This document shows, one piece after another, positions 1 to 7,698 of a stretch of 64,000 nucleotides of DNA. The stretch comes from an uncultured Eubacteriales bacterium (GTDB lineage: Bacteria; Bacillota; Clostridia; Christensenellales; Aristaeellaceae), in contig CACZXF010000041.1 of NCBI GenBank assembly GCA_902785105.1, positions 1-64,000 of the forward strand. The letters run 5' to 3'. How positions within the stretch are numbered: the stretch's first letter is position 1; the number at the start of each line of letters is the position of its first letter. The notes below the pieces were generated by a model. That model was not told the origin of the DNA, did not search any database, and was given only the letters and a program-made list of their open reading frames with translations. Both the position numbers and the translations under genes were made by a program.

Positions 1-104
1 AAAGGCCAGACTGCCACGGCTCAAATCGAAGATTTGAGGCGCGGCACCGAAGGGGCGGATGAGGTGAACTCCCGTCAGCCCAACAAATTCCAATTTATCG
101 AACC
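1..104. repeat. Intergenic palindromic element, core A (left part off window)
   Basis: Right half of a core-A element. It shows the GGCGGATGAGGTG arm, then the outer frame arm CAACAAATTCCAATTTATC. An extra small palindrome, CTCAAATCgaaGATTTGAG, sits inside it at about 20-40. The element lies just after the stop of the RyR/Rossmann gene. Confidence 0.8.
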
Positions 105-112
105 ATATCCCC

Positions 113-1954
113 TCACTCCCTCTCCCACAGCGTCCGCCGCCTGGGGGCCTTTTGCTCGGCCTGGCGGGCCTGGCGGATGATATCGGGGATGGCTGCGACG
201 TTTTCGCGGTCCATGGCCTTGTAGTCGATGTTCTTGCCGGTGGCGGCGTTTTCCCAGGCGGAGATCTGGTCCAGCTCATCCCAGGGGACGAGGCAGGCGT
301 GGGTCATGGCCTCGCTGTTGCGGGAGACGCGGAGCTTTTCGCCTGCGCGGTAGCGGGCGGCGCGGTCCTCGTATTCCTCCCGGCTCATGGGGCGATAGCC
401 CATCACCAGGTGGAAGGCGCACCAGCGCAGGTGCTCGGTCCTGGCCAGGTTTTCGAGGATCTCCGGGGCCGGGGGCCAATGGCCGGACAGGGCCTCCTGC
501 TCCGTGATGTTCGCGGCGCGGAGGAAGGCGGGATAGAAGTCCGCCGAGGCGCGGCTGCTGGCGCGGCTGAAGGGGTCGCATTCCCGCCAGTCCGTCTCCG
601 GGGAGGGGCCCTTGCAGTATACGTGATTCAGTATCATGGCCATGCTGTCCATGCGACGCACGTCCACGTCCTCCACCCGGCGAAGCTCGCCGTCCACAAT
701 CACCCCCGCGCGGGTGCACTGGAGGAGCGCCGGTCTGGAGGAGCGGGAAGCATAATACCGCTCCAGTTCCATGGCGTATTCCCCGTTTTTCTCCTCGCTA
801 CCGGTACAGAGCACGATCATGTCCGGGGTGTGATCCGCCAGCGCCTCATAGAATGCCAGGCTCTGGACGCCGTTGGCACGGAGGGTGATGTCGTAGGCTT
901 TGAGCAGCTCGGGATTGCAGGCTTGCAGGGGACCGGAAAGCTGCTCGATATTGGGATCGAATACCTCCGCGTGGAAGGCGCTGCCCTCCATCTGGCCGTT
1001 CTTCAACAGCTCGTTCAGCACGCAGCGGCCTGTCCTGCCGAAGCCGACGATGGTCGTGCGGAAGTCCTTCGTCGCCCGGCCCGTGTCGTCGTAGGTCAGC
1101 TGGGTCCAGGGCGGGCAGCTCTGGACGGCCAGCCTCGCGATTAATTCATGCCACTCACAGGCGAACAGGGAGCCGTAGCCGAAGTTCCCCTCATGAGCCT
1201 CCAGGTACATCGCACGGGTTTCGCGCACGCCCAACAGAAACAGGCTGGTCCTGTCGGGATCTGCCCCGACGGCCTCCAGCGCGTTCCGGAGCGTTTTGGC
1301 ATAGCGCAGGTTCAGCCCCGGGTCCTCGCTGAGGCAGTAGACGTCCAGCGTCCGATCGCCCTTATAGCCGAGACTTTTGAGAAACGCCTGGGACGCGCAG
1401 CGCCCCGCGCCGCCGGCATAGGCGACGCCGCCCATGTTGTCGGTCAGCGCCTGCATATCCGTCCCCTGTTCGGAGATGAACACCAGCCCCTGTTTTTTCC
1501 GGTTGGAGCGCACCAGGCCCACCGTCTCAGTCGTTGCCCCATAGATCAGTATGAGGCCCTGCCGCCTGAGCAGACGCTCACGGACGTGCGTCAGCAGCTT
1601 TCCGCCCAGCACGTTAAGCATCGTGCTGGCAGAAGCATAGACGCAGAAAAAGTAGGCGATCCAGAATATGGATTTCAGGATGATGTTGTTGAACAGAGGG
1701 ACCTTGGAGACGGTGTCAAAATCATGGATGCCGATGAACGAACGAAAGGCGGTCGCCACAGACCGAACGATCGATTCGATCGAAAACCCTCTGTCCCAGG
1801 TATAGGAATAGCCATAAAACAACGTGGAGATCACGCCGGAAACCGCGGCGCAGGCGAATATTATCCTTTCGCTGTGCTTTGTATCCACGGCGCGATAGAG
1901 TATGCAGGCCAGAAAAATGGCCAGCGTCAACAGAGTGGCGGCAATAGCGGTCAT
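113..1954 (-). CDS. Membrane-anchored double-Rossmann protein with C-terminal RyR-like domain
   Basis: A 613-residue protein. Three hydrophobic segments lie at about residues 3-22, 30-52 and 88-116. Two Rossmann-like nucleotide-binding regions follow: one with IYGATTETVG near 137-146 and a clearer one with GFGRTG at 305-310, as in TrkA-N/RCK modules. The C-terminus (about 505-600) has EHLRW-x-AFHL and a downstream PWDEL, typical of the RyR repeat domain. No potassium selectivity filter is present, so by itself it is not an obvious channel. The ATG overlaps the stop of the upstream channel gene by four bases (ATGA), implying translational coupling and probably a shared complex. Function is inferred as the sensory or regulatory partner of that channel; the ligand is unknown. 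Confidence 0.75.
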   Translation of the reverse strand: MTAIAATLLTLAIFLACILYRAVDTKHSERIIFACAAVSGVISTLFYGYSYTWDRGFSIESIVRSVATAFRSFIGIHDFDTVSKVPLFNNIILKSIFWIAYFFCVYASASTMLNVLGGKLLTHVRERLLRRQGLILIYGATTETVGLVRSNRKKQGLVFISEQGTDMQALTDNMGGVAYAGGAGRCASQAFLKSLGYKGDRTLDVYCLSEDPGLNLRYAKTLRNALEAVGADPDRTSLFLLGVRETRAMYLEAHEGNFGYGSLFACEWHELIARLAVQSCPPWTQLTYDDTGRATKDFRTTIVGFGRTGRCVLNELLKNGQMEGSAFHAEVFDPNIEQLSGPLQACNPELLKAYDITLRANGVQSLAFYEALADHTPDMIVLCTGSEEKNGEYAMELERYYASRSSRPALLQCTRAGVIVDGELRRVEDVDVRRMDSMAMILNHVYCKGPSPETDWRECDPFSRASSRASADFYPAFLRAANITEQEALSGHWPPAPEILENLARTEHLRWCAFHLVMGYRPMSREEYEDRAARYRAGEKLRVSRNSEAMTHACLVPWDELDQISAWENAATGKNIDYKAMDRENVAAIPDIIRQARQAEQKAPRRRTLWERE

Positions 1955-3444
1955 ATGATCCCTCTTTCAGCGAGCACGCGAAGCTGGAGCCAGGCGTTGT
2001 CGTCCTTTTCGCGCTCCGCCTGACTCAATTGGTCATAGGGCAGCAGCATCGGATGGCGGCGCTCGACGTTGTCCCGGACGGGCGAATAGCGCCAGTTATA
2101 GAGCGCGTGGAACAGCGACCAGCGGGAATGCTCGATGCGGCGGCAGCGCTCGACGCCCGCCGGGTCCAGTGCTTCGTAGGCGTTGGCGGCACGGGCGCAG
2201 ATTTCCGGGGTCAGCGCCCGGATGTCCTCCTCCGGCAGCAGCAACCGGACCTTGGTCAGCAGATGGTCCGCCGCCGCCAGGTTGGAGTGCTTCAGGAAGT
2301 CTGAGAGTTCCTCCCAGGCCGGGACGGGATAGTCCACGCTGCTCCGGTAGAGCTCATGGAGCTGCTTCGCCCGCTGGCTCAGCGACTGCCGCATCACCAG
2401 CTCCGGGGTGAAGACCTGCTCATCGTCACCGAAATAGAAGGCGGATCGCAGACCCCCGGGACAGCGGACGTCCACCTGCCCATGCAGCACATAGTATTGT
2501 CTCAGGATGCAGAGCGTCTCCCGGTTCTCCGCCAGGTCGTCCCCGCAGAGCACCACGCGGTCCGCGGTCCGCAGAAGCTCGGGCTGGTCGGTCCAGGGTT
2601 CATCGTGAAAGCGAAGGGTTATGTTCAGATCCGGCGCGTCGTCCAGCGCGCTGTGGATGCCGCGCCAGAGGGTCCAGTCCCCAAAGACGTCCAGCGCACA
2701 GCCCGGCGTCGCGGTCAGCAACCCCTGGAGCAGCAGCGCCCGGGCATAGCGGCCGTCCCCTATCAATACGGCCCTCTCCCCCGCAGGCGACCATGGCCGG
2801 GCCTGCCAGTAGAGGCGGGCGGTGCATTCATCGTCGCTGAAGGGGATGATATTGTCGGGCAGACCCTCGTTCAGGCCGTCCTCCCGGCAATACACCATTA
2901 CGGGCCTGTCCTTCAGCGCCACAGCGAGGCGCTCGTTGGACATGACGTCCTCATCCATGGCGAAGACCACCCGCTCGCCCTTTTGCGCCACGGGCAGATC
3001 GAGCAGTGCCTCCGGGGTCAGCTTGAGCGTAGAGCCGCAGAATACCGGGAGGCCGTCCGTCAGTTTGGACGCCAGCGCCCGGGAGGCCGGGTTGTCCGAG
3101 GAAAACACATACCACTTCTCCCGCCTGTGCCGCCACAGTCTGAACCGGGGGTAGAGGCTGCCGGTGACCATCGACATGACGATGCCGATGAACAACGCCA
3201 GCAAGCCGGTGCTGATCAGCAGAAACACGGTGCCGATCAGCCGCCCGCCGATGGTGACGGGATAGCGGTCGCCGTAGCCCACAGTTGTCATCGTCACCAG
3301 CGAATACCACAGGGCGTCGGAAAGATTCTCAATGCCTCCGCCCCGCCCCCGCTCCAGCGCCAGCAGCAGCGCCAGCAGAGCGATGTACACACACAGCCCC
3401 AGCGCAGCCCAGCGCAGAATCTTCTTGCCGCTTTTAATGGTCAT
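1951..3444 (-). CDS. Two-TM potassium-type ion channel with Rossmann domains and C-terminal RyR-like domain
   Basis: A 497-residue protein. TM1 is at about residues 12-30, a pore loop with the canonical filter TVGYGD is at 54-59, and TM2 is at about 66-92, the Ion_trans_2 layout of potassium channels. The cytoplasmic part has two RCK/TrkA-N-like segments, around WYVFSSDNPA (111-120) and VLIGDGRYA (226-234). It ends in a RyR-like domain with EHSRWSLFHALYNWRY from 438 and LLPYDQL. RCK domains normally gate channels by binding nucleotides or ions. The RyR domain is a ligand- or protein-binding module of animal ryanodine receptors that is uncommon in bacteria. It is the first gene of a two-gene operon with the 613-residue partner. 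A weak Shine-Dalgarno, GAAAGG, precedes the ATG. Confidence 0.85.
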   Translation of the reverse strand: MTIKSGKKILRWAALGLCVYIALLALLLALERGRGGGIENLSDALWYSLVTMTTVGYGDRYPVTIGGRLIGTVFLLISTGLLALFIGIVMSMVTGSLYPRFRLWRHRREKWYVFSSDNPASRALASKLTDGLPVFCGSTLKLTPEALLDLPVAQKGERVVFAMDEDVMSNERLAVALKDRPVMVYCREDGLNEGLPDNIIPFSDDECTARLYWQARPWSPAGERAVLIGDGRYARALLLQGLLTATPGCALDVFGDWTLWRGIHSALDDAPDLNITLRFHDEPWTDQPELLRTADRVVLCGDDLAENRETLCILRQYYVLHGQVDVRCPGGLRSAFYFGDDEQVFTPELVMRQSLSQRAKQLHELYRSSVDYPVPAWEELSDFLKHSNLAAADHLLTKVRLLLPEEDIRALTPEICARAANAYEALDPAGVERCRRIEHSRWSLFHALYNWRYSPVRDNVERRHPMLLPYDQLSQAEREKDDNAWLQLRVLAERGII

Positions 3445-3471
3445 CAGCGCCTTTCAGGATTATTGGAGAAA

Positions 3472-3822
3472 TTGGAATTTAGCGCGCAGTGCGCGCGGCC
3501 AATAGCTGCCGCGGAGAGGCACCGGTTCTGGGGGGCCATAGGTCCGAGCCCCCCAGAACCTTCGGTACATTTCTAATATTATGTTAGCGGCAGGCGACGT
3601 TTTTGAGGTCAAAAAGCACGACCTCAAAAACTGCGTAGAAGGCTCAAAACGCAGACTTTTTGCGCTTTAATCAGTGGCGCAAAAAGTCGTAGCTTCGAAC
3701 AGGGAAATAACAGAAACGTACCGAAGGTCTTTGGGGGCTCGGACCTATGGCCCCCAAAGACCGGTGCCTATGCGCGGCAGCAATTGCCCGTGGGGGCTCC
3801 CCCACAAATTCCTGTTTATCAA
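3472..3822. repeat. Intergenic element, core E, two units tail to tail
   Basis: This fills the whole gap between the channel gene and the methyltransferase. Outer arms AAATTGGAATTT (left) and ACAAATTCCTGTTTATC (right) match the frame used by other elements. Inside are four perfect hairpins: 3524-3560 (13-bp stem), 3599-3631 (12 bp), 3654-3688 (12 bp) and 3726-3762 (13 bp). The first and last are in inverted orientation and share the 11-nt loop CATAGGTCCGA, but their stems differ (GGTTCTGGGGGGC against GGTCTTTGGGGGC). No coding sequence is seen here. Confidence 0.85.
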
Positions 3823-3828
3823 CACCCC

Positions 3829-5085
3829 TCACTCCCACCTCGGCACCTCCAAGGCGAAGTAATAGCTTCGGCCCAGCAGGTCGGCGACGCAGAGGGCGAG
3901 CTGGCCGGAGAAAACCGGAGCCTTGAGTTCGAGGGGCAGGGCGGGCTTGCGGCGGGTGCGGACGCAGTCCTCCATCACGTGATAGTCGCCGTCGCGGACG
4001 TAGCCCACGGACCAGTTGTCCACGCAGTCCAGCGGCGCGGCGTCGGCGGGCAGGCCGGGGAGGTTCACCTCGAATTTATGGAGGGTGACATGGTAGAACC
4101 CCGCGCCGGCCATGACCTCGGCCTCGCAGGCGGCTTCCACATCAGCGGCGTTGTCCGCGCCGGTGAGCCGCCAGGTCGCGCCGTTCAGGCGGCGGCGGGC
4201 GATGTTGGCGGTCATGGGCTGGCTGTCGATGCCGATGAAGTTGCGGCCCGTGCGCCAGGCGGCCTCCAGTGTGGTGCCGCTGCCCGCGAAGGGGTCCAGC
4301 ACCCATTCGCCGGGACGGGAGGCGCAACGGACCACGCGGTCCAGCAGCCGCAGGGGCTTCTGGGTGTCGTAGCCGGTGCGCTCGGGGTCCTTCTGCTGAA
4401 GGTGGCTCAGGTCGTCCCACACGTCCGAGGGGGCCACGGGTTCGTCGTCATAATAGGTATAGACCTTGCCGCCCACCTTGATGGAACGGTAGGTGCGCCC
4501 GTCCGGATCCACATGGCGCTTCAAGTGGTTGTCCCGCGGGACCTTCGGCACGGCCTTCACGGCGTCGATGTCGAAATCATACTGCCCGGATTTGGCGTAG
4601 AAGAGTATCACGTCGTGCTTGCGGCTGAAATGCCGGGTGCTGCGCCCGCCGGTCTGATAGACCCATATGATCTCGTTGAGGAAGTTTTCCTCGCCGAAGA
4701 TCTCGTCCATCAGCAGGCGGAGGTGGGGCTGGAGGCGGTAGTCCACATGGACGAATATCATGCCGTCCTCCCGAAGCAGCTCCCTGCACAGCCCGAGCAC
4801 GACCTTCATCTTATCAAGGTAGGCCGCCCGGTCCTTCGTGTCCGCGAAGCTCTCCACCACCATGCCCGCGCGGCTCTTCTTCCAGCCTTCCTCCCCCACC
4901 CGCAGGCGCATGTAGAATTTGTCGCCGGTCAGATAGGGCGGGTCCATGTAGATCAGCTTCACGCTCCCCCGCCGTTCCTCCAGGAGCGCCCGAAGCGTTT
5001 CGGCGCAGTCGGCCACATGAAAAAGGCCCTGCGCCGCCTTCCCCGTGCGCAGCTCGTCGCGGATGTGGATTCTCTCGGGGCGCAT
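3829..5085 (-). CDS. Solitary site-specific DNA methyltransferase (amino-methyltransferase, beta class)
   Basis: A 418-residue protein. The catalytic motif IV, DPPY (48-51), comes before the SAM-binding motif I, DPFAGSGTT (264-272). That order defines the beta class of N6-adenine/N4-cytosine methyltransferases. TQKP at 241-244, just before motif I, is also typical. The enzyme should transfer methyl from SAM to an exocyclic amino group in a specific duplex DNA site; the target cannot be read from sequence. No restriction endonuclease or specificity subunit is nearby, so it is either an orphan regulatory methyltransferase or the remnant of a system. The C-terminal 120 residues look like an added domain. 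The start is supported by AAAGGAGG upstream of the ATG. Confidence 0.88.
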   Translation of the reverse strand: MRPERIHIRDELRTGKAAQGLFHVADCAETLRALLEERRGSVKLIYMDPPYLTGDKFYMRLRVGEEGWKKSRAGMVVESFADTKDRAAYLDKMKVVLGLCRELLREDGMIFVHVDYRLQPHLRLLMDEIFGEENFLNEIIWVYQTGGRSTRHFSRKHDVILFYAKSGQYDFDIDAVKAVPKVPRDNHLKRHVDPDGRTYRSIKVGGKVYTYYDDEPVAPSDVWDDLSHLQQKDPERTGYDTQKPLRLLDRVVRCASRPGEWVLDPFAGSGTTLEAAWRTGRNFIGIDSQPMTANIARRRLNGATWRLTGADNAADVEAACEAEVMAGAGFYHVTLHKFEVNLPGLPADAAPLDCVDNWSVGYVRDGDYHVMEDCVRTRRKPALPLELKAPVFSGQLALCVADLLGRSYYFALEVPRWE

Positions 5086-5119
5086 GGCGGAACCTCCTTT
5101 GGGTTGATTGATTTTTTAG

Positions 5120-5268
5120 TAAATTGGAATTGGGGATACGAAACAACCTTGTAGGGGCGCCGTTTCGGCGCCCGCCCTCTGCGAGACGGTACGTTCTATC
5201 GGGCGGGCGGCGAAACGCCGCCCCTACAGGAGAGCGGGTAACTCCAAACAAATTCCCGTCTATCTATA
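5120..5268. repeat. Intergenic element, core B in outer frame
   Basis: The left frame arm AAATTGGAATTGGGG and right arm CAAATTCCCGTCTATC enclose the core-B palindrome, TGTAGGGGCGCCG to CGGCGCCCCTACA-type arms. The right arm overlaps the stop codon of the neighbouring DUF2284 gene. Confidence 0.8.
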
Positions 5269-5793
5269 AAATATCAGCGAGAACCACGTCACCAGATTGC
5301 TCCCCGCCAGGAAGTCGATGCCGTGGCGTTCGGCAAGGTCGGTGACCAGTATGCCGTGGCTCTCCACGCAGGGGAACATCTTATCGGGGTGGCGGCAGGG
5401 GGCGTCGGGCCAGGCACACTTCTTGCAGAGGGCGCAGGCCTCGGTGGAGAGTGTCAGGGTCTCCGACGACTGCTCCGCGATGAGGCGGCTGATGGCGTGG
5501 GTGACGGCCTCGTGGTCGGCGCGGGTGTCGAGGGTTTCCTTTATATTGGCGATGTCGGACACCTCGGTGATGGTGGCGATCATCAGGCCCTCCTTGAAGG
5601 CCATCACCCTCGCCTTACATTCCTCCACGGTGCCCACCGCCGGGGGACAGGCCCAGGTGGTGTTGTACATGGGACACTCGTGCTCGCAGATATAGCGCAC
5701 GCGATCGGCAAAGACCAGCTCGTCGGTGGTGATGAATTCATAGGCGTAGAGCGGATAGTCCGCGAGACGCGCCTCCAGCCATTGTCGGTCCAC
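5260..5793 (-). CDS. DUF2284 family predicted metal-binding protein
   Basis: Read from the GTG at 5793 this is a 177-residue protein. Cysteine groups CEHECPMYN, TWACPPAVG and CALCKKCAWPDAPCRHP indicate metal or Fe-S binding and match the DUF2284 family of cytosolic proteins of unknown function. An in-frame ATG exists at 5880, but a well-formed promoter (-10 at 5828-5833) lies inside that extension, so transcripts begin near 5821 and cannot include it. GAGGG eight bases before the GTG serves as ribosome binding site. The gene is transcribed alone. Its stop lies in the frame arm of the adjacent repeat, so its last codons are close to the point where that element was acquired. Confidence 0.8.
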   Translation of the reverse strand: MDRQWLEARLADYPLYAYEFITTDELVFADRVRYICEHECPMYNTTWACPPAVGTVEECKARVMAFKEGLMIATITEVSDIANIKETLDTRADHEAVTHAISRLIAEQSSETLTLSTEACALCKKCAWPDAPCRHPDKMFPCVESHGILVTDLAERHGIDFLAGSNLVTWFSLIFYR

Positions 5794-5827
5794 TTCTGAT
5801 CCCTCACCCTTCGGTTTCGTTCCTATC

Positions 5828-5856
5828 ATTATAGCACACATTCGCCATCCCCGCAA
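5828..5856 (-). promoter_or_regulatory. Sigma-A promoter of the DUF2284 gene
   Basis: On the minus strand TTGCGG, 17 bp, TATAAT. It is divergent from the promoter at 5872-5900 and fixes the downstream GTG at 5793 as start. Confidence 0.75.
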
Positions 5857-5871
5857 ATTTTTCGTTATGAC

Positions 5872-5900
5872 TTTACACACACTTTATTTTATGCTATAAT
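5872..5900 (+). promoter_or_regulatory. Sigma-A promoter of the secreted protein gene
   Basis: TTTACA, 17 bp, TATAAT, about 55 bp before the ATG at 5954. It places the true start downstream of the earlier in-frame ATG at 5906. Confidence 0.75.
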
Positions 5901-5953
5901 GCAGGTTGACAAACCCATTCATATATAAATACGTGCGAAAGGAAACACCACTG

Positions 5954-6397
5954 ATGAAGAAGATCATTGCCCTTTTGATGGCCCTTGCCCTGCTGTTGAG
6001 CGCCTTCGCCCTGGCGGAGACGGAGCTGGCGGAGGACTGGAACTTCCCGGACGGCTCCGAGGACGAGCTGCTGGACGATGACGACGGCGTCACCGGCCAG
6101 TGGGAGCTGACGGACATGGACACCTGCAAGGGCGGCGAGGCCCTGCGGGAGCTGTTCGCCAAGGCCACCGCGGACCTCACCGGCGTGCTCTACACCCCCG
6201 CCGCGCTGCTGGCCACCCAGACGGCCACCGGCAACAACTACTGCATCCTCTGCTATTGCAGCTACACCGATTCCGACACCGCCGATTCCGGCTGGGCTTT
6301 GGTCTACGTCAACGAGGCCTTCGGCGGCGAGGTCAAGGTGACCAACGTCGTCAACATCGATTTCGCCGCGCTGGCGGACTACGGGATCTTCCATTGA
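5954..6397 (+). CDS. Small secreted protein of unknown function
   Basis: A 147-residue protein. It has a clear signal peptide (MKKIIALLMALALLLSAFALA, cleavage after ALA) followed by an acidic stretch (EDELLDDDDG). The remaining domain of about 90 residues contains two close cysteines (YCILCYC). I do not recognise the family. No lipobox is present, so it is probably released or loosely wall-associated. AAAGGA precedes the ATG, and an in-frame ATG at 5906 is rejected because the signal peptide starts here. It is a single-gene transcript, bounded by its own promoter and a strong terminator. Confidence 0.75.
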   Translation: MKKIIALLMALALLLSAFALAETELAEDWNFPDGSEDELLDDDDGVTGQWELTDMDTCKGGEALRELFAKATADLTGVLYTPAALLATQTATGNNYCILCYCSYTDSDTADSGWALVYVNEAFGGEVKVTNVVNIDFAALADYGIFH

Positions 6398-6412
6398 TTT
6401 AAGGCAGACAGG

Positions 6413-6446
6413 AACGGGCGGGCTCTTGCGAGCCCGCCCGTTGTGG
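6413..6446 (+). terminator. Intrinsic terminator of the secreted protein gene
   Basis: A 13-bp GC-rich stem, AACGGGCGGGCTC with its complement around a TTGC loop, followed by TTGTGGTTTC. Confidence 0.85.
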
Positions 6447-6460
6447 TTTCATTTATAGAC

Positions 6461-6640
6461 TGGGATTTGTAAGGGTGTCGTTCGAAACCCACCTCATCCG
6501 GCGCTTCGCGCCACCTTCCCCTCAAGGGGAAGGCTTTTGGGGCACCGGTTAGCCCAACCCCTGCCTTCCCCTTGAGGGAAAGGTGCCCGTGAGGGCGGAT
6601 GAGGTGGACTTCCGCTCACCCCGACAAATTCCAATTTGTA
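6461..6640. repeat. Intergenic element, core A
   Basis: The outer frame (GGGATTTGTAAGGG and CCCCGACAAATTCCAATTT) encloses CACCTCATCCG and CGGATGAGGTG arms and two CCTTCCCCT/AGGGGAAGG palindromes. The left hairpin is of the GGCGCTTCGCGCC type and the right of the GCCCGTGAGGGC type, which gives the element a polarity. Confidence 0.85.
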
Positions 6641-6651
6641 TTGCTAACTTA

Positions 6652-7284
6652 TCAAAGCTTGGAATACCCGAAGCTGTTCACGAGGGCGTCGAGGCGCTTG
6701 CCGGCGCGGCACCAGGGGCAGCTTTGGGCGTCGTGGGAGGCGTAGCCGGGGAGGTCCTTGGGGTTGAATAGGGCGGTGACGGGGAGGTCGCCCAGCTTGT
6801 CGATGGTGGCGAATATGGCGGCGATGCCGACGGTCTTGCCGCCGTAATAGGCGATGGCCTCGGTGGCGGACTTGGCGGTATAGCCGGTGGTGACGGAGGC
6901 CATGAGGATCAGCACGTTCTGGCCGGTGATCAGCGGGGCGGAGTTTTCGCGGAAGATGAGCTGGCTGCCCACCGTGCGCTCCGGGGTGACCACGTTCATG
7001 TCCCCGTGGGAGTTGATGTTCATATAGCCCGCCTTGGTCATCTCGCTGGCCATGCAGGCGGCGATGACCTCGGTGCCGTCCAGGCAGAGTATGGTGTCGA
7101 TCAGGGTATCCATCTTGTAGACGCGGGCCAGCTCCTGGGCCACCTTCCGCGCCTCACTCAGGCGGAATTTCTGGTCGGTCACGTCAATGTAATAGTTGAT
7201 GTGGCTGTGGCCCGTGGCGAAATGGCCTCTGCTGACCTTCAGCAGGATGTCCTCCTTGGAAGTCGGATGATGGATGGGTTCCAT
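6652..7284 (-). CDS. PRPP-type phosphoribosyltransferase homologue (orotate PRTase-like)
   Basis: A 210-residue protein with the type I phosphoribosyltransferase fold. The segment VLILMASVTTGYT occupies the place of the PRPP-binding loop (usually V-hydrophobic-DD-x-x-TTG). The first acidic pair is replaced by MAS, so catalysis is uncertain. Such proteins are often labelled orotate phosphoribosyltransferase, but no pyr gene is nearby. The C-terminus has a CPWC pair. The start was set at the ATG with AAGGGGG nine bases upstream. A perfect consensus promoter and a short palindrome just downstream of it suggest regulation by a repressor. Confidence 0.65.
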   Translation of the reverse strand: MEPIHHPTSKEDILLKVSRGHFATGHSHINYYIDVTDQKFRLSEARKVAQELARVYKMDTLIDTILCLDGTEVIAACMASEMTKAGYMNINSHGDMNVVTPERTVGSQLIFRENSAPLITGQNVLILMASVTTGYTAKSATEAIAYYGGKTVGIAAIFATIDKLGDLPVTALFNPKDLPGYASHDAQSCPWCRAGKRLDALVNSFGYSKL

Positions 7285-7308
7285 GGACACAATCCCCCTT
7301 TCGGTTGG

Positions 7309-7324
7309 TAACAACTTATTGTTA
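7309..7324. promoter_or_regulatory. Candidate operator, 6-4-6 palindrome
   Basis: TAACAA-CTTA-TTGTTA lies immediately downstream of the -10 box (7332-7337), at about the transcription start of the phosphoribosyltransferase gene. The position suits a repressor site; the protein is unknown. Confidence 0.4.
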
Positions 7325-7331
7325 TGGAAGT

Positions 7332-7360
7332 ATTATAAACGATTGTTAAGGGTTTGTCAA
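7332..7360 (-). promoter_or_regulatory. Consensus sigma-A promoter
   Basis: TTGACA, 17 bp, TATAAT on the minus strand, driving the phosphoribosyltransferase-like gene. Confidence 0.85.
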
Positions 7361-7379
7361 CGGGGATTGAAAAATCATA

Positions 7380-7523
7380 TTGGAGAGTGAACGGACTCCC
7401 TCCGACCCGCTTCGCGGGCCACCTCCCTCTGGGAGGGAGGCTTTTGGGGAACGCCGCCGTTCCAAAAGGCTCCCTCCCAGAGGGAGCTGTCACCGAAGGT
7501 GACTGAGGGAGTCGTCGCCCCGC
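7380..7523. repeat. Intergenic element, core C
   Basis: It runs from GGAGAGTGAAC to GTCGTCGCCCCGC. Inner arms are GACTCCCTC and GAGGGAGTC, with nested palindromes CTCCCTCTGGGAGGGAG and CTCCCTCCCAGAGGGAG. A second copy lies at 16378. Confidence 0.8.
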
Positions 7524-7588
7524 GCATCACCAGCAGCAAAACACTCCCGTCAAAACCGCCAGTGATACCCCCATCAGGAAAAATCATG

Positions 7589-7617
7589 TTGACAAATCTT
7601 CATGTTGATTCTATAAT
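7589..7617 (+). promoter_or_regulatory. Consensus sigma-A promoter of the sugar ABC operon
   Basis: TTGACA, 17 bp, TATAAT. The leader to the ATG at 7699 is about 75 nt. Confidence 0.88.
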
Positions 7618-7698
7618 ATTTATGTCCTTTGTGTAAGGCTTTTAACGTGATTACTGACGGGCATTTTGCCCGTTGGAAATAAAAAGGAGGAACAACCC

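Noticed and set aside
152..2023. Long plus-strand frames opposite the RyR-domain genes.
   Set aside because: They are shadow frames caused by high GC at third positions; they have no domain, RBS or promoter.
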